Shown one piece after another: positions 18,871-27,105 of a stretch of 64,000 bases of DNA. Below the pieces are notes generated by a model. That model was not told where the DNA came from. It did no database searches and saw only the letters and a program-made list of their open reading frames with translations. Source of the DNA: UBA1240 sp045599185 (lineage in GTDB: Bacteria; Spirochaetota; Spirochaetia; Treponematales; Treponemataceae); assembly GCA_045599185.1 (NCBI GenBank), contig JAZRVO010000028.1, forward strand, positions 1 to 64,000, in the 5' to 3' direction. The position numbers were made by a program, and so were the translations under genes. How positions within the stretch are numbered: position 1 is the first letter of the stretch; each line of letters opens with the position of its first letter.

Positions 18871-20037
18871 CTAGGTTTCCATTATTGCCATGCCGCTGGC
18901 AGTGCCTACTTTATAGCACGAAGGATGAAAACCGAAAATACGTTCATATTCGCTTAATTTTTTGTAATAAGTTTCTTCTTCCTGTTCCGGCAAAACCGTG
19001 TAAGTAACCCGGCCAAAACCCTTGCCCGTAATGCGTGCACATGCCGAAAGCGGCTTGCCGTGCAAAAGGTCGGTTTCCTGCACGCGGCGCACAAGCCAGT
19101 CAATTTCCGGGCAGCTTATTGAAAACAAATCGCGCAAAAGTTCATGCGAATGTGATACAGCCCGGGCAAAACCGGCAAAATTGTCATTTTTAAGGGCAGC
19201 AACCGCTTCAATCAGTTCCTGCTGTTCCTTCATAATGCACAAAAGCCGCCGCCGGTAATCTTCCTTAACAACCGAAAGAACTTCATTTATTTCCACGTCC
19301 GAATCTTCGTAAACGACCATGCCGTTCCGACGCACTTTCAAATCGCCCAAAAGGCAGGCATATTCGGGCTTCCACAAAGATTCTTCGTTCCATACGCTTA
19401 CGCGGGGCACTTTGGAATCAGTAAGTATTATGCATTTATCTTCAAAATTGAAAGGTACGTAAGAAAAAGAAGAATTGTTGTAGTCGGTTAAAACAAAGCT
19501 GCCCTTTTTGGAAAACATTACGGTGTAAATGTCGCTTATAAAACTGCCCGTTTCCAAAAAAGCCTTGTTGCCGTGGTCAATGTACAAAACCAGCTGTTCA
19601 TCGCTAACGGAAGGTGCAAGAACCTGACGCAGCGCACCGGCCGTAGCAACCTTTATGGCCGTGGTAATGCCAAACCCGGCAGAAGGCGCAATGTCCGAAT
19701 ATACGGTAAAGTTAAGGCCGGTGCATTCAAAACCGGCTTCCAGAAAACTGAAAAGTACCGCCTTGCAGGCATTTGCCCACCTGTCTTCCCTGCGGTACTT
19801 AAAGCCTGCAAGGGTAAGGCGCTTGCGTTCGTTTAACTGAACAAAGTGAAATCGAAGGGACTGGTCCGTGCGCGGAGAAACCGCAACAGTAACGGGCATG
19901 TCAATTGCGGCAGAAAGGGTTTTGTCTTTGAAATACCAGGAATGTTCACCAAGCAGGTGAATGTGTCCGGGAGCAGAAACTACAGCGGTGGGTTCGATAC
20001 CATATTCGGTTTGATGTGCTAAAAAAGCCTGCTCCAA
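18871..20037 (-). CDS. Galactokinase-family GHMP protein with altered motifs
   Basis: 388 residues that align by eye with galactokinase: the N-terminal signature appears as APGHIHLLGEHSWYF (canonical form G-R-V-N-L-I-G-E-H-T-D-Y), motif 2 as PSAGFGITTA (canonical G-L-S-S-S-A) and motif 3 as ARITGKGFGRVTY (canonical TGGGFGG). The sugar-contacting Arg and Asp of the first motif are replaced by His and Trp, and the serine-rich phosphate loop is weak. It is therefore a GHMP-fold protein, but galactose kinase activity is doubtful. It could phosphorylate another sugar or act as a regulator, as Gal3/Gal80-type relatives do. It diverges from lnt and heads a run with surE. Confidence 0.6.
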   Translation of the reverse strand: MEQAFLAHQTEYGIEPTAVVSAPGHIHLLGEHSWYFKDKTLSAAIDMPVTVAVSPRTDQSLRFHFVQLNERKRLTLAGFKYRREDRWANACKAVLFSFLEAGFECTGLNFTVYSDIAPSAGFGITTAIKVATAGALRQVLAPSVSDEQLVLYIDHGNKAFLETGSFISDIYTVMFSKKGSFVLTDYNNSSFSYVPFNFEDKCIILTDSKVPRVSVWNEESLWKPEYACLLGDLKVRRNGMVVYEDSDVEINEVLSVVKEDYRRRLLCIMKEQQELIEAVAALKNDNFAGFARAVSHSHELLRDLFSISCPEIDWLVRRVQETDLLHGKPLSACARITGKGFGRVTYTVLPEQEEETYYKKLSEYERIFGFHPSCYKVGTASGMAIMET

Positions 20038-20143
20038 ATTTTACCTCGTTTTTGCAAGAATACTTTAATTATAAAGACGAAAAAATCAATTTTTACGCTT
20101 TCCCTTGATTTTGAAACATAAAATCATATACTATAATAATATA

Positions 20144-21769
20144 ATGACTCAAATTTTACAAGTTTTTTATATCGTTTTTTCTGCATTGATGCTTTCGGCT
20201 GGCATACCGAACGAGTTTTTAAGTTTCGGAAGCCCGATTTTGGGACTTTTTTCGCTTGTACCCTTTTATATTGCCATAAACAGGTGCAAAACCTTTAAAA
20301 GTGCAGGTTTTCTGTGTTCGCTGGAGTTCAGTCTGGTTCAGCTTTTTTCCAGTTACTGGCTTGGCAACTTTAAGGATTTTGCCGTTTTTACGGTTGGCGG
20401 CCCGGTTCTGGCCTATTTTATTTTCGGTCAGGCATTCGGGCGTTTTTTTTACTTTTCAATGAAATACAGAACCAGCAGAAACGCCGACCTTTTGCGCCGT
20501 ATTGTTTTGTTTGCCGCAATTTACACCCTTTGGGAATGGCAGAAATCGATAGGATTTTTGGCTTACCCGTGGGGCACTTTGTTTTTAAGCGTTTACAAAT
20601 GGCCGCTTTTTTACCAGATTTTTGACATTACCGGCACATGGGCTGTTTCGTTTTTGTTTTCGCTTTTTGCAGCACTGGTTGCAGAAGGCATAATGCTTTT
20701 TACCGTTGAAAAAACAGAAGAAAGCCAAAGTCTTGCAAACCTTTATGTTAAAACTGCCATTTTTGTATTCATTATTTTTGGTGCAAACCTTTGCTACGGC
20801 ATAGTGCAATATACAAAGGTGCGCCAGCCTGTAAAATTTGCCAAAACCGTACTGGTTCAGCAGAATGCCGATTCGTGGGTAACCGGCGGCGAAGACGACA
20901 GCGTTACCATAAGCCAGAAATTAAGCCGGCAGGGAATTGACCAGAGCATGGAACTTTTCGGACAGAAGCCGGATTTAATTTGCTGGAGTGAAGCCGTTCT
21001 GAATTACGCTTTTCCGGGCGCAGAAACTTTTTACCAGTTCTATCCGCCGGAAAATCCCCTGATTCCGTTTATAAATTCAACTGGAACGCCTTTTGTAATT
21101 GGTGCGCCGGTGCAGGTTAGCAGCGAACCCATGCAGTTTGAAAACGGCGCAGTAGTTTTCAACGGCGATTCTTCAATTCAGGGCTATTACGGCAAAATGC
21201 ACCTTGTGCCCTTTGCAGAATACATTCCGTTTACCGAATACGAATGGTTCTGCAAGATTATGGACAGGCTTGTAGGCTTTTCTTCAGGCTGGCACCCGGG
21301 CACAAAATTCAGCACTTTTACCGTGCCAACAGAAAACGGTAAAAACAGCCTTACTTTTTCCGTGCCAATCTGCTTTGAAGATGCCTTTGCAGACGTTTGC
21401 CGCGGTTTATGGCATGCAGGCAGCGAAGTTCTTATGAACATTACCAACGATTCGTGGTCGCGCACTAATTCGGCCGAATACCAGCATTTTGTGGTGGCTT
21501 CTTACCGGGCAATTGAACTGCGTACAACTCTGGTACGGTCTACAAACGCGGGTTATTCGGTGGTGGTAGACCCGGCCGGTAGAATTCTTGCAGACATGCC
21601 GCTTTTTGAAGAAGCCGTAAAGTGCGTTAACGTGCCGGTTTTTGAACATTGCGAAACTTTTTATGCCAGATACGGCGACTGGCTTTGCTGGCTTTTGCTG
21701 GTACTTGCACTTGCATCTTTTGCAGCAATGATTGCAAAAACAAAAAACAAAGGCCTGAATATTTTCTAG
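20144..21769 (+). CDS. lnt: Apolipoprotein N-acyltransferase
   Basis: Lnt adds the third acyl chain to the N-terminal Cys of lipoproteins in the inner membrane. The 541-residue protein has several N-terminal membrane segments and a nitrilase-fold periplasmic domain with the expected triad: Glu in CWSEAVLNY, Lys in GYYGKMHLVPFAEYIPF and Cys in VPICFEDAF. A last membrane segment (WLCWLLLVLALASFAAMIA) closes it. The start is the ATG at 20144; 13 codons upstream are non-conserved and include a TATAAT that is more likely a promoter. Many predicted lipoproteins in this window are its likely substrates. Confidence 0.9.
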   Translation: MTQILQVFYIVFSALMLSAGIPNEFLSFGSPILGLFSLVPFYIAINRCKTFKSAGFLCSLEFSLVQLFSSYWLGNFKDFAVFTVGGPVLAYFIFGQAFGRFFYFSMKYRTSRNADLLRRIVLFAAIYTLWEWQKSIGFLAYPWGTLFLSVYKWPLFYQIFDITGTWAVSFLFSLFAALVAEGIMLFTVEKTEESQSLANLYVKTAIFVFIIFGANLCYGIVQYTKVRQPVKFAKTVLVQQNADSWVTGGEDDSVTISQKLSRQGIDQSMELFGQKPDLICWSEAVLNYAFPGAETFYQFYPPENPLIPFINSTGTPFVIGAPVQVSSEPMQFENGAVVFNGDSSIQGYYGKMHLVPFAEYIPFTEYEWFCKIMDRLVGFSSGWHPGTKFSTFTVPTENGKNSLTFSVPICFEDAFADVCRGLWHAGSEVLMNITNDSWSRTNSAEYQHFVVASYRAIELRTTLVRSTNAGYSVVVDPAGRILADMPLFEEAVKCVNVPVFEHCETFYARYGDWLCWLLLVLALASFAAMIAKTKNKGLNIF

Positions 21770-21775
21770 TCAGGC

Positions 21776-21905
21776 TGTGTCATTCCGGGCGACAAACTGT
21801 CATTCCGAACTTGTTTCGGAATCCGTGTTTTTGCTGCTTGCTATGTTTCTAACTATTGCTTGGCGTATGCAAAAACTACGCCCATTTTTGTGCAAGGGCT
21901 GCATA
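21776..21905. repeat. Dispersed repeats between lnt and bioY
   Basis: Contains a CATTCCGAACTTGTTTCGG-type palindrome (about 21803-21825; a partial copy at 21779) followed by a copy of another repeat reading CTAACTATTGCTTGGCGTATGC with an ACTACG tail. The same families recur near 26.3, 28.9, 32.1 and 58.3 kb. In this reading direction the first element translates as HSELVSES and gives spurious start codons. Confidence 0.75.
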
Positions 21906-21941
21906 AAAAAACTGAATATTTTTAACGGAAAGGAAAATTAT

Positions 21942-22499
21942 ATGATTGATGAAAACAGCAGGAAAAAAAATAATTCAATTGCGGTTTTGGGCGCGTGCCT
22001 TTTAATTTGCATAAGCGGCGTTTTTTGCGTAAAGGCAAAGCCGGTTGATTTTACCCTTCAGAACATGCTTGTTATTTTAACTGCCGCAAGTTTGGGCGGC
22101 GCGCAGGCTGCCGGGGCGGCCGGTTTGTTTTTAACCGCCGGTGCACTTGGCCTGCCGGTTTTTGCCGGTGGCGGCAGGGGGCTTGCCTATTTAACCCAAA
22201 CATTCAGCGGTTCATTTGTTTTGGGCTATTTTATAGCCGCCCTTGTGGTTGGTTTTTACACCGGCACGCCCAAAAAAAGCGAACCCATTCCCGTTAAAAA
22301 ACTGATTATTGGCTGCGTGCTTGGTTACATACTGGTTTACGTACCGCCGGTTGCTTCGCTTTTTAACGGCGGCATAAAAAACTTTGCAGAATTTGCCCCG
22401 TTTTTGCCCACCTACCTTATTGTGGACTTGATTAAATGCGCCGTTACCGTGCCGCTGGCGCTTGTACTGCGCAAAAAATTTGCAACGGAAGAAGAATAG
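21942..22499 (+). CDS. bioY: BioY family biotin transporter substrate-binding subunit
   Basis: BioY is the membrane S component of ECF-type biotin uptake. The 185-residue protein has about six hydrophobic segments and the BioY signatures FTLQNMLVILTAASLGGAQ and GALGLPVFAGGGRGLAYLTQTFSGSFVLGYF. AAGGA precedes the ATG at 21942. No EcfA or EcfT gene is next to it, so it either shares an ECF module encoded elsewhere or works alone. Longer upstream frames only read through a dispersed repeat. Confidence 0.88.
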   Translation: MIDENSRKKNNSIAVLGACLLICISGVFCVKAKPVDFTLQNMLVILTAASLGGAQAAGAAGLFLTAGALGLPVFAGGGRGLAYLTQTFSGSFVLGYFIAALVVGFYTGTPKKSEPIPVKKLIIGCVLGYILVYVPPVASLFNGGIKNFAEFAPFLPTYLIVDLIKCAVTVPLALVLRKKFATEEE

Positions 22500-22521
22500 T
22501 TCTAAAGTTTATAAATCATTC

Positions 22522-22562
22522 GTTTTGCAGGGTGCAGGCAATTTTTATGCGCCCTGCAAAAC
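22522..22562 (+). terminator. Hairpin downstream of bioY
   Basis: A 14-bp stem (22522-22535 with 22549-22562, G-T pairs allowed) follows the bioY stop by about 20 bases. It lacks a clear T-run, so it may be a weak terminator or an RNA-stabilising hairpin. Confidence 0.45.
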
Positions 22563-22667
22563 AGCCGAACGCAAACAAACAGAAAAGACAAAAGTCAAGC
22601 GGTAGCATTTGTATAGGGTTTTACCGGGTCTTAAAGTTAAAATTTGTTTAAAACTTAAAATTTCACA

Positions 22668-22729
22668 TTGACACTATATCTAGTGGTCGTTTAATATCTG
22701 TTCATATTTAAGTACACTACATACAGCAA
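22668..22729 (+). promoter_or_regulatory. nrdR promoter with two NrdR boxes
   Basis: TTGACA (22668-22673) and TAATAT (22692-22697) are separated by 18 bp. Two 16-bp NrdR-box-like sites lie here: ACACTATATCTAGTGG (22671-22686), which overlaps the -35 region and spacer, and ACACTACATACAGCAA (22714-22729), just past the expected start of transcription. Their starts are 43 bp apart, about four helical turns. This is the usual layout for repression by NrdR, here probably acting on its own operon with nrdD. Confidence 0.75.
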
Positions 22730-22875
22730 AAACGCATCTGCATTTTGTGCATAAATTGTGGATAATTCTGTTGAAAACAGCTTTAAAGCTTTGCTAATTC
22801 AACATTTAGCAATTAGCAAAAAAACACTTGAAAATTTTTAACTGCCACCCAAAAACGGCAGTTTTGGGAGATTTT

Positions 22876-23337
22876 ATGCGCTGCCCTTTTTGCGGCAATC
22901 TGGATGACAAAGTTCTGGAATCGCGCTCAATGGCAAACGGCGAATCAATTCGCCGCCGGCGCGAATGTACAAGCTGCGGCTACCGTTTTACAAGCTATGA
23001 ACACATTGAAGAAAAGCAGTTTATGGTAGTAAAGCGAGACGGCCGCCGGCAGATTTTTGACCGTGCCAAGCTTACAAAAGGCATTGAGCGCGCCCTTGAA
23101 AAGCGGCCGCTTACGCCGGAAATGATAGAAAACCTTGTTGCGGAAATTGAAGAAATGGCGGTAATGAAAGGCAGAACCACCCGGGAAATATCAACGGCCG
23201 ATTTAGGTGACCTGGTACTGGAAAAGCTTTTTACCGTTGACAAGGTTGCATATATCCGTTTTGCCTCGGTTTACAGGCATTTTGAAAATATAGAAGAATT
23301 CATGACCGAAATACAGAAATTAGGAGAAAAGGGATGA
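22876..23337 (+). CDS. nrdR: Transcriptional repressor NrdR
   Basis: NrdR senses ATP/dATP and represses ribonucleotide reductase genes. The 153-residue protein has the N-terminal zinc ribbon (MRCPFCG and CTSCGYRF) and an ATP-cone (KQFMVVKRDGRRQIFDRAKLTKGIERAL). The ATG at 22876 follows GGGAG; an upstream in-frame ATG at 22828 is not part of the family. Its TGA overlaps the nrdD ATG (ATGA), so the two are coupled. Confidence 0.95.
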   Translation: MRCPFCGNLDDKVLESRSMANGESIRRRRECTSCGYRFTSYEHIEEKQFMVVKRDGRRQIFDRAKLTKGIERALEKRPLTPEMIENLVAEIEEMAVMKGRTTREISTADLGDLVLEKLFTVDKVAYIRFASVYRHFENIEEFMTEIQKLGEKG

Positions 23338-25439
23338 GCGAACAGATTTTTCCAGAATGGCGGAGTTTTTTAGGAACGAACGATAATGCAAGCGTTATCA
23401 AGAATGTCGTGAAACGTTCCGGCGAAATTGAAAAATACAATCCGGCAAAAATTACGGCTGCAATCAACAAAGCAATTGAAGCCGTAGAAAAAGTTGGCGA
23501 CATGAACCGCGCCCAGACCCTTACAGACATTGTAGAAGAAAAACTTAAGGAAATGATGGCAGCCCGCCACGAACATTCAATTCCTGCAATTGAAGAAATT
23601 CAGGACATTGTAGAAACCGTTCTGGTAGAAAGCGGTTCCGTTGCAATTGCAAAGGCATACATTTTATACCGCGCCCGCCACGAAGCCATCCGCGATACAA
23701 AAAGACTGGTTATTGACATTAACAAAACAATGGACGGCTATTTAAGCCAGTCGGACTGGCGCGTAAACGAAAACGCAAACGTAAACTTTTCGCTTGGCGG
23801 CCTTATCCTGCACAATTCGGGAACAATTACAGCAAACTACTGGCTTAAAAACATTTACTCGCCGGAAATTGCTGAAGCCCACCAGAACGCCGCCTTTCAC
23901 ATTCACGACCTTTCCATGTTTTCTGGCTACTGCGCAGGCTGGTCTTTGCGCCAGCTTATTCAGGAAGGGCTTGGCGGCGTTACGGACAAAATTACTTCAA
24001 CCCCGGCAACGCACCTTTCAACTTTGGTAAACCAGATTGTAAACTTTCTGGGCATTATGCAGAACGAATGGGCAGGCGCACAGGCTTTCAGTTCTTTCGA
24101 CACTTACCTTGCACCGTTCATTAAAAAAGACAACCTTACGGATAAAGAAGTACGCCAGTGCATTCAGAGCTTTATTTACGGCGTAAACACGCCAAGCCGC
24201 TGGGGCAGCCAGGCACCGTTTACAAACATTACACTGGACTGGACATGCCCGGACGACCTTAAGAACAAGCCTGCAATTGTAGGCGGCAAAGCAATGGATT
24301 TTACCTACGGCGACTGTCAGAAAGAAATGGATACAATCAACAAGGCATTCATTCAGCTTATGACCGAAGGCGACGCCGCCGGCCGTGGTTTTGCATATCC
24401 TATTCCAACATACAACATTACCAAGGAATTCAACTGGGACAGCGAAAACGCAAAACTTCTGTTTCAGATGACCGCCCAGTACGGTACGCCTAACTTTCAG
24501 AACTTTGTCAATTCTGACCTTAACCCCAGCGACGTGCGTTCTATGTGCTGCCGCCTTCAGCTGGACAAGCGCGAACTGCGCCGTCGCGGCGGCGGTTTGT
24601 TTGGTGCAGACGAATTTACAGGTTCGCTGGGTGTTGTAACAATTAACATGCCGCAGATTGGCTACCTTGCAAAAACAACTGAACAGTTTTATGCACGCCT
24701 TGACCATTTGATGGATCTGGCAAAGGAAAGTTTGTGTACCAAGCGCAAGGTTATTCAGCACCTGTACGACAACGGACTTTTCCCTTATACGCGCCGTTAC
24801 TTAAAAACACTGACCAACCACTTTAACACAATTGGCCTTTGCGGCATGAACGAATGCTGCATGAACTTTTTGGGCGTAGACATTGTAGACCCTAAAGGCC
24901 ACAAATTTGCCTGCGAAGTTTTGCAGCACATGCGCGAACGAATGCAGGATTATCAGGAACAGACCGGCGATTTGTTCAACCTTGAAGCAACGCCAGCCGA
25001 AAGCACTTCGTACCGCCTTGCAAAGCACGACAAGGAACAGTTCCCTGACATCATTACCAGCGGAACAAGTGATCCGTTCTATACAAACTCAAGCCAGCTG
25101 CCTGTGGACTACACCAGCGACGTATTTGAAGCACTGGATCATCAGGAAGCATTGCAGACCAAGTACACCGGCGGAACAATGTTCCACGTGTTTATGGGCG
25201 AAGCATTGAAGGACTGGAAAACATGCAGTAACCTTGTAAAAAGCATTTCAAGCAATTACCGCATTCCGTTCTTTACTGTGTCGCCAACTTATTCAATCTG
25301 CCCGGTTCACGGCTACTTAAGCGGCGAACACTTTGACTGCCCTATCTGCAAGGCAGAAAACCAGCGCAAACTGGAGAAAAAGCTTTTGCAGCTTGAAGAA
25401 GAACGCAAGGAAGCTGTTGCTGCCGGCGTAAACTGCTAA
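23334..25439 (+). CDS. nrdD: Class III anaerobic ribonucleotide reductase, large part, lacking the glycyl-radical domain
   Basis: NrdD reduces ribonucleoside triphosphates to deoxy forms under anaerobic conditions. The 701-residue product has an N-terminal ATP-cone (ASVIKNVVKRSGEIEKYNPAKI), the ten-stranded barrel core with RSMCCRLQLDKRELRRRGGGLFG, and a late zinc-type pair ICPVHGYLSGEHFDCPIC. In usual NrdD proteins this Cys motif leads straight into the glycyl-radical loop (EVYSR-V/I-x-GY). Here the chain instead continues as a charged helix (ENQRKLEKKLLQLEEERKEA) and stops at VNC. The missing loop is present in the next gene at 25610. The gene overlaps nrdR by four bases. Confidence 0.9.
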   Translation: MSEQIFPEWRSFLGTNDNASVIKNVVKRSGEIEKYNPAKITAAINKAIEAVEKVGDMNRAQTLTDIVEEKLKEMMAARHEHSIPAIEEIQDIVETVLVESGSVAIAKAYILYRARHEAIRDTKRLVIDINKTMDGYLSQSDWRVNENANVNFSLGGLILHNSGTITANYWLKNIYSPEIAEAHQNAAFHIHDLSMFSGYCAGWSLRQLIQEGLGGVTDKITSTPATHLSTLVNQIVNFLGIMQNEWAGAQAFSSFDTYLAPFIKKDNLTDKEVRQCIQSFIYGVNTPSRWGSQAPFTNITLDWTCPDDLKNKPAIVGGKAMDFTYGDCQKEMDTINKAFIQLMTEGDAAGRGFAYPIPTYNITKEFNWDSENAKLLFQMTAQYGTPNFQNFVNSDLNPSDVRSMCCRLQLDKRELRRRGGGLFGADEFTGSLGVVTINMPQIGYLAKTTEQFYARLDHLMDLAKESLCTKRKVIQHLYDNGLFPYTRRYLKTLTNHFNTIGLCGMNECCMNFLGVDIVDPKGHKFACEVLQHMRERMQDYQEQTGDLFNLEATPAESTSYRLAKHDKEQFPDIITSGTSDPFYTNSSQLPVDYTSDVFEALDHQEALQTKYTGGTMFHVFMGEALKDWKTCSNLVKSISSNYRIPFFTVSPTYSICPVHGYLSGEHFDCPICKAENQRKLEKKLLQLEEERKEAVAAGVNC

Positions 25440-25449
25440 AAACCGGCAT

Positions 25450-25539
25450 ACCGCAAATATAGTGCAAAAATGCAAAAAACGCTTGTAAAAAAACACTATA
25501 TATGCGGTATTATAAAACAAGATACACTACATGCAGTGT
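25450..25539 (+). promoter_or_regulatory. Array of three NrdR boxes upstream of the glycyl-radical/redoxin gene
   Basis: Three 16-bp sites match the boxes upstream of nrdR: ACCGCAAATATAGTGC (25450-25465, reverse orientation), ACACTATATATGCGGT (25493-25508) and ACACTACATGCAGTGT (25524-25539). Their starts are 43 and 31 bp apart, close to whole helical turns. A TATTAT (25508-25513) with TTGTAA upstream (25483-25488, spacing 19) could be the promoter they control. This shows the small gene has its own regulated promoter in spite of lying just after nrdD. Confidence 0.75.
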
Positions 25540-25609
25540 TTTTGCTTTTAACAGAAAACATTACTGAATTCCATATAAAAAAGGCCTGATGCCTGCAAGG
25601 AGAAAAGAA

Positions 25610-26167
25610 ATGTCTACACCAAGAACCCTGAAAGAAATTGATGCAGAAATTGCTCAGACAAAAAAAGAAATTGAAACCGTAAGAGGAAGCGAAACAGAAG
25701 TTTACGCACGCATCGTAGGCTATTACCGTTCGGTACGCAACTGGAACAAAGGCAAGCGCAACGAATACGACCAGCGCAAGATGTTTGTATACGACAGCGA
25801 AAGCACTGATGACACGGCCGTAATAGCTGAAAACATGACCGTAAACTGTGCCCAGCCTGCCTGCGAAGAAACTTCCTGCTGTGAAAGCGAACAGCCGGTG
25901 CTTAACAAACAGGCCGTACGCTACGAACTTTTCATCCGCCAGACATGTCCTAACTGTCCGCCGGTAAAAGAATACATGGCACGCATTACAATTCCGGGCG
26001 ATGCTTTTGACGTAGATTCTGAAGCAGGTTTTGCAAAAGCACAGGAACTGGGCATTATGGCAGCACCAACAGTTGTTGTTTACAACGCTTACGATGCAGA
26101 AATTGGCCGCGCCCACAATGTGCAGGAACTTGAATCGATTTTTGAAGCAGAAGCAGCACTTTGCTAA
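25610..26167 (+). CDS. Separate glycyl-radical domain of class III RNR fused to a redoxin
   Basis: The 185-residue product has two parts. Residues 1-60 carry a short charged helix (LKEIDAEIAQTKKEIETV) and the NrdD C-terminal loop TEVYARIVGYYRSVRNWNKG, in which Gly37 is the expected radical glycine. After a Cys-rich linker (Cys80, 85, 90, 91), residues about 103-185 form a glutaredoxin/NrdH-like domain with CPNC (113-116) and APTVVVY, the cis-proline motif. I infer it completes the truncated NrdD and supplies the reducing disulfide. Some class III enzymes are known to use an NrdH-type redoxin, which fits. AAGGAG lies seven bases before the ATG at 25610. A terminator follows. Confidence 0.82.
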   Translation: MSTPRTLKEIDAEIAQTKKEIETVRGSETEVYARIVGYYRSVRNWNKGKRNEYDQRKMFVYDSESTDDTAVIAENMTVNCAQPACEETSCCESEQPVLNKQAVRYELFIRQTCPNCPPVKEYMARITIPGDAFDVDSEAGFAKAQELGIMAAPTVVVYNAYDAEIGRAHNVQELESIFEAEAALC

Positions 26168-26212
26168 AAGGCAGAATGCTTTATAATTTATAAAAGCAAT
26201 TTGCACAATAAA

Positions 26213-26265
26213 GGCTAAGCTACGGCCGTTTATAGCGGTTTGCAGCTTAGCCAAATTTTTTTTTT
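26213..26265 (+). terminator. Terminator after the glycyl-radical/redoxin gene
   Basis: Stem GGCTAAGCT (26213-26221) with AGCTTAGCC (26244-26252), then a run of ten T bases from 26256. Confidence 0.85.
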
Positions 26266-26269
26266 ACTT

Positions 26270-26345
26270 TGGCATGCTGAACTTGATTTGTCAGACTTCG
26301 GCGGCTAAAGCACAGCATCTGCCACGGCAAGTTCGGAATGACATT
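26270..26345. repeat. Dispersed repeat pair before nrdG
   Basis: A copy of the element GCATGCTGAACTTG ... CGGCGGCTAAAGCACAGC, followed by a half-copy of the CATTCCGAACTTG palindrome in reverse (AGTTCGGAATGACA). The ATG inside this second element at 26338 is in frame with nrdG but is repeat sequence. Confidence 0.7.
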
Positions 26346-26361
26346 TTTATTATTTACGAAA

Positions 26362-27105
26362 ATGAAAGACTTAAACCTTTTTGATACAAGCAGAAAAATC
26401 GGTTCGCTGGTAAAAACTTCTTTTGTTGATTACCCGGAACAAGTTGCCGCCGCCCTTTTTTTGCACGGCTGCAACCTGCGCTGCCCCTACTGCTACAACA
26501 GGGATTTGGTAACGGGCAAAACCGAAAGTTACGAAGCCGTAAGCCTAGATGAAGTTTTTGAGCACCTGAAAAAACGCAAGGCAGTTTTAAGCGGTTTTGT
26601 CATTTCCGGCGGAGAACCCTGCATTTTTCCTGCCCTGCCCGCCCTTATAGCAAAAGTGCACGCCATGGGTTATCTGGTAAAGCTAGACACAAACGGCACA
26701 ATGCCGGAAGTTTTGGAACAGCTGTTTGCAGAAAAGGAATTTAGACCGGATTTCGTTGCAATGGACGTAAAAACCGGCGCAGAAAAATACGGCAGGTTTT
26801 TGCCCGCCGGCGTAACAGACAATTCAATTTGCGAAAAAATAAAGAAATCAATTGAAATAATAAGCAGAATGCCTGCAAGCAGCCGGGAATTCAGAACGGT
26901 TTTAGTTCCGGGGCTTGTAGACAGGGCTGAAATAGAAAAAATAGCAGCCCTTTTGCCGGAAGACGCAAGCTGGAAATTTGCCGGTTTTGCAAGCGGCGGC
27001 TGCCTAGACCCAAACTTTGACAGCATAGCGCCTTTTGGCACCGCAGAAACCGCCGAACTGGTAGAATACGCCCAAAAACATATACCGGCCGCAGAATTAA
27101 GATAA
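26362..27105 (+). CDS. nrdG: Anaerobic ribonucleotide reductase activating protein
   Basis: NrdG is the radical-SAM activase that forms the glycyl radical on NrdD. The 247-residue product has GSLVKTSFVDYPEQVAAALFLHGCNLRCPYCYN, with the CxxxCxxC cluster motif, and a SAM-binding VISGGEPC. The sequence and length fit the longer NrdG2-type activases that accompany redoxin-dependent NrdD. I prefer the ATG at 26362 because the only upstream ATG is in a dispersed repeat; neither has a clear ribosome binding site. Here its substrate would be the separate glycyl-radical polypeptide encoded at 25610. A terminator and a repeat lie between them, so nrdG may have its own promoter. Confidence 0.85.
   Translation: MKDLNLFDTSRKIGSLVKTSFVDYPEQVAAALFLHGCNLRCPYCYNRDLVTGKTESYEAVSLDEVFEHLKKRKAVLSGFVISGGEPCIFPALPALIAKVHAMGYLVKLDTNGTMPEVLEQLFAEKEFRPDFVAMDVKTGAEKYGRFLPAGVTDNSICEKIKKSIEIISRMPASSREFRTVLVPGLVDRAEIEKIAALLPEDASWKFAGFASGGCLDPNFDSIAPFGTAETAELVEYAQKHIPAAELR

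Noticed and set aside
21777..21941. N-terminal extension of BioY beginning SFRATNCHSELVSES
   Set aside because: The extension is translated repeat DNA. The family start with AAGGA upstream is at 21942.
24018..24761. 247-codon reverse ORF inside nrdD
   Set aside because: Cys/Val-rich shadow of nrdD, which is strongly supported by its motifs.
25439..25610. nrdD and the small gene as one gene broken by a frameshift
   Set aside because: The gap is about 170 bases, holds three NrdR boxes and a good ribosome binding site for the second gene, and both ends carry extra helices not found in intact NrdD.
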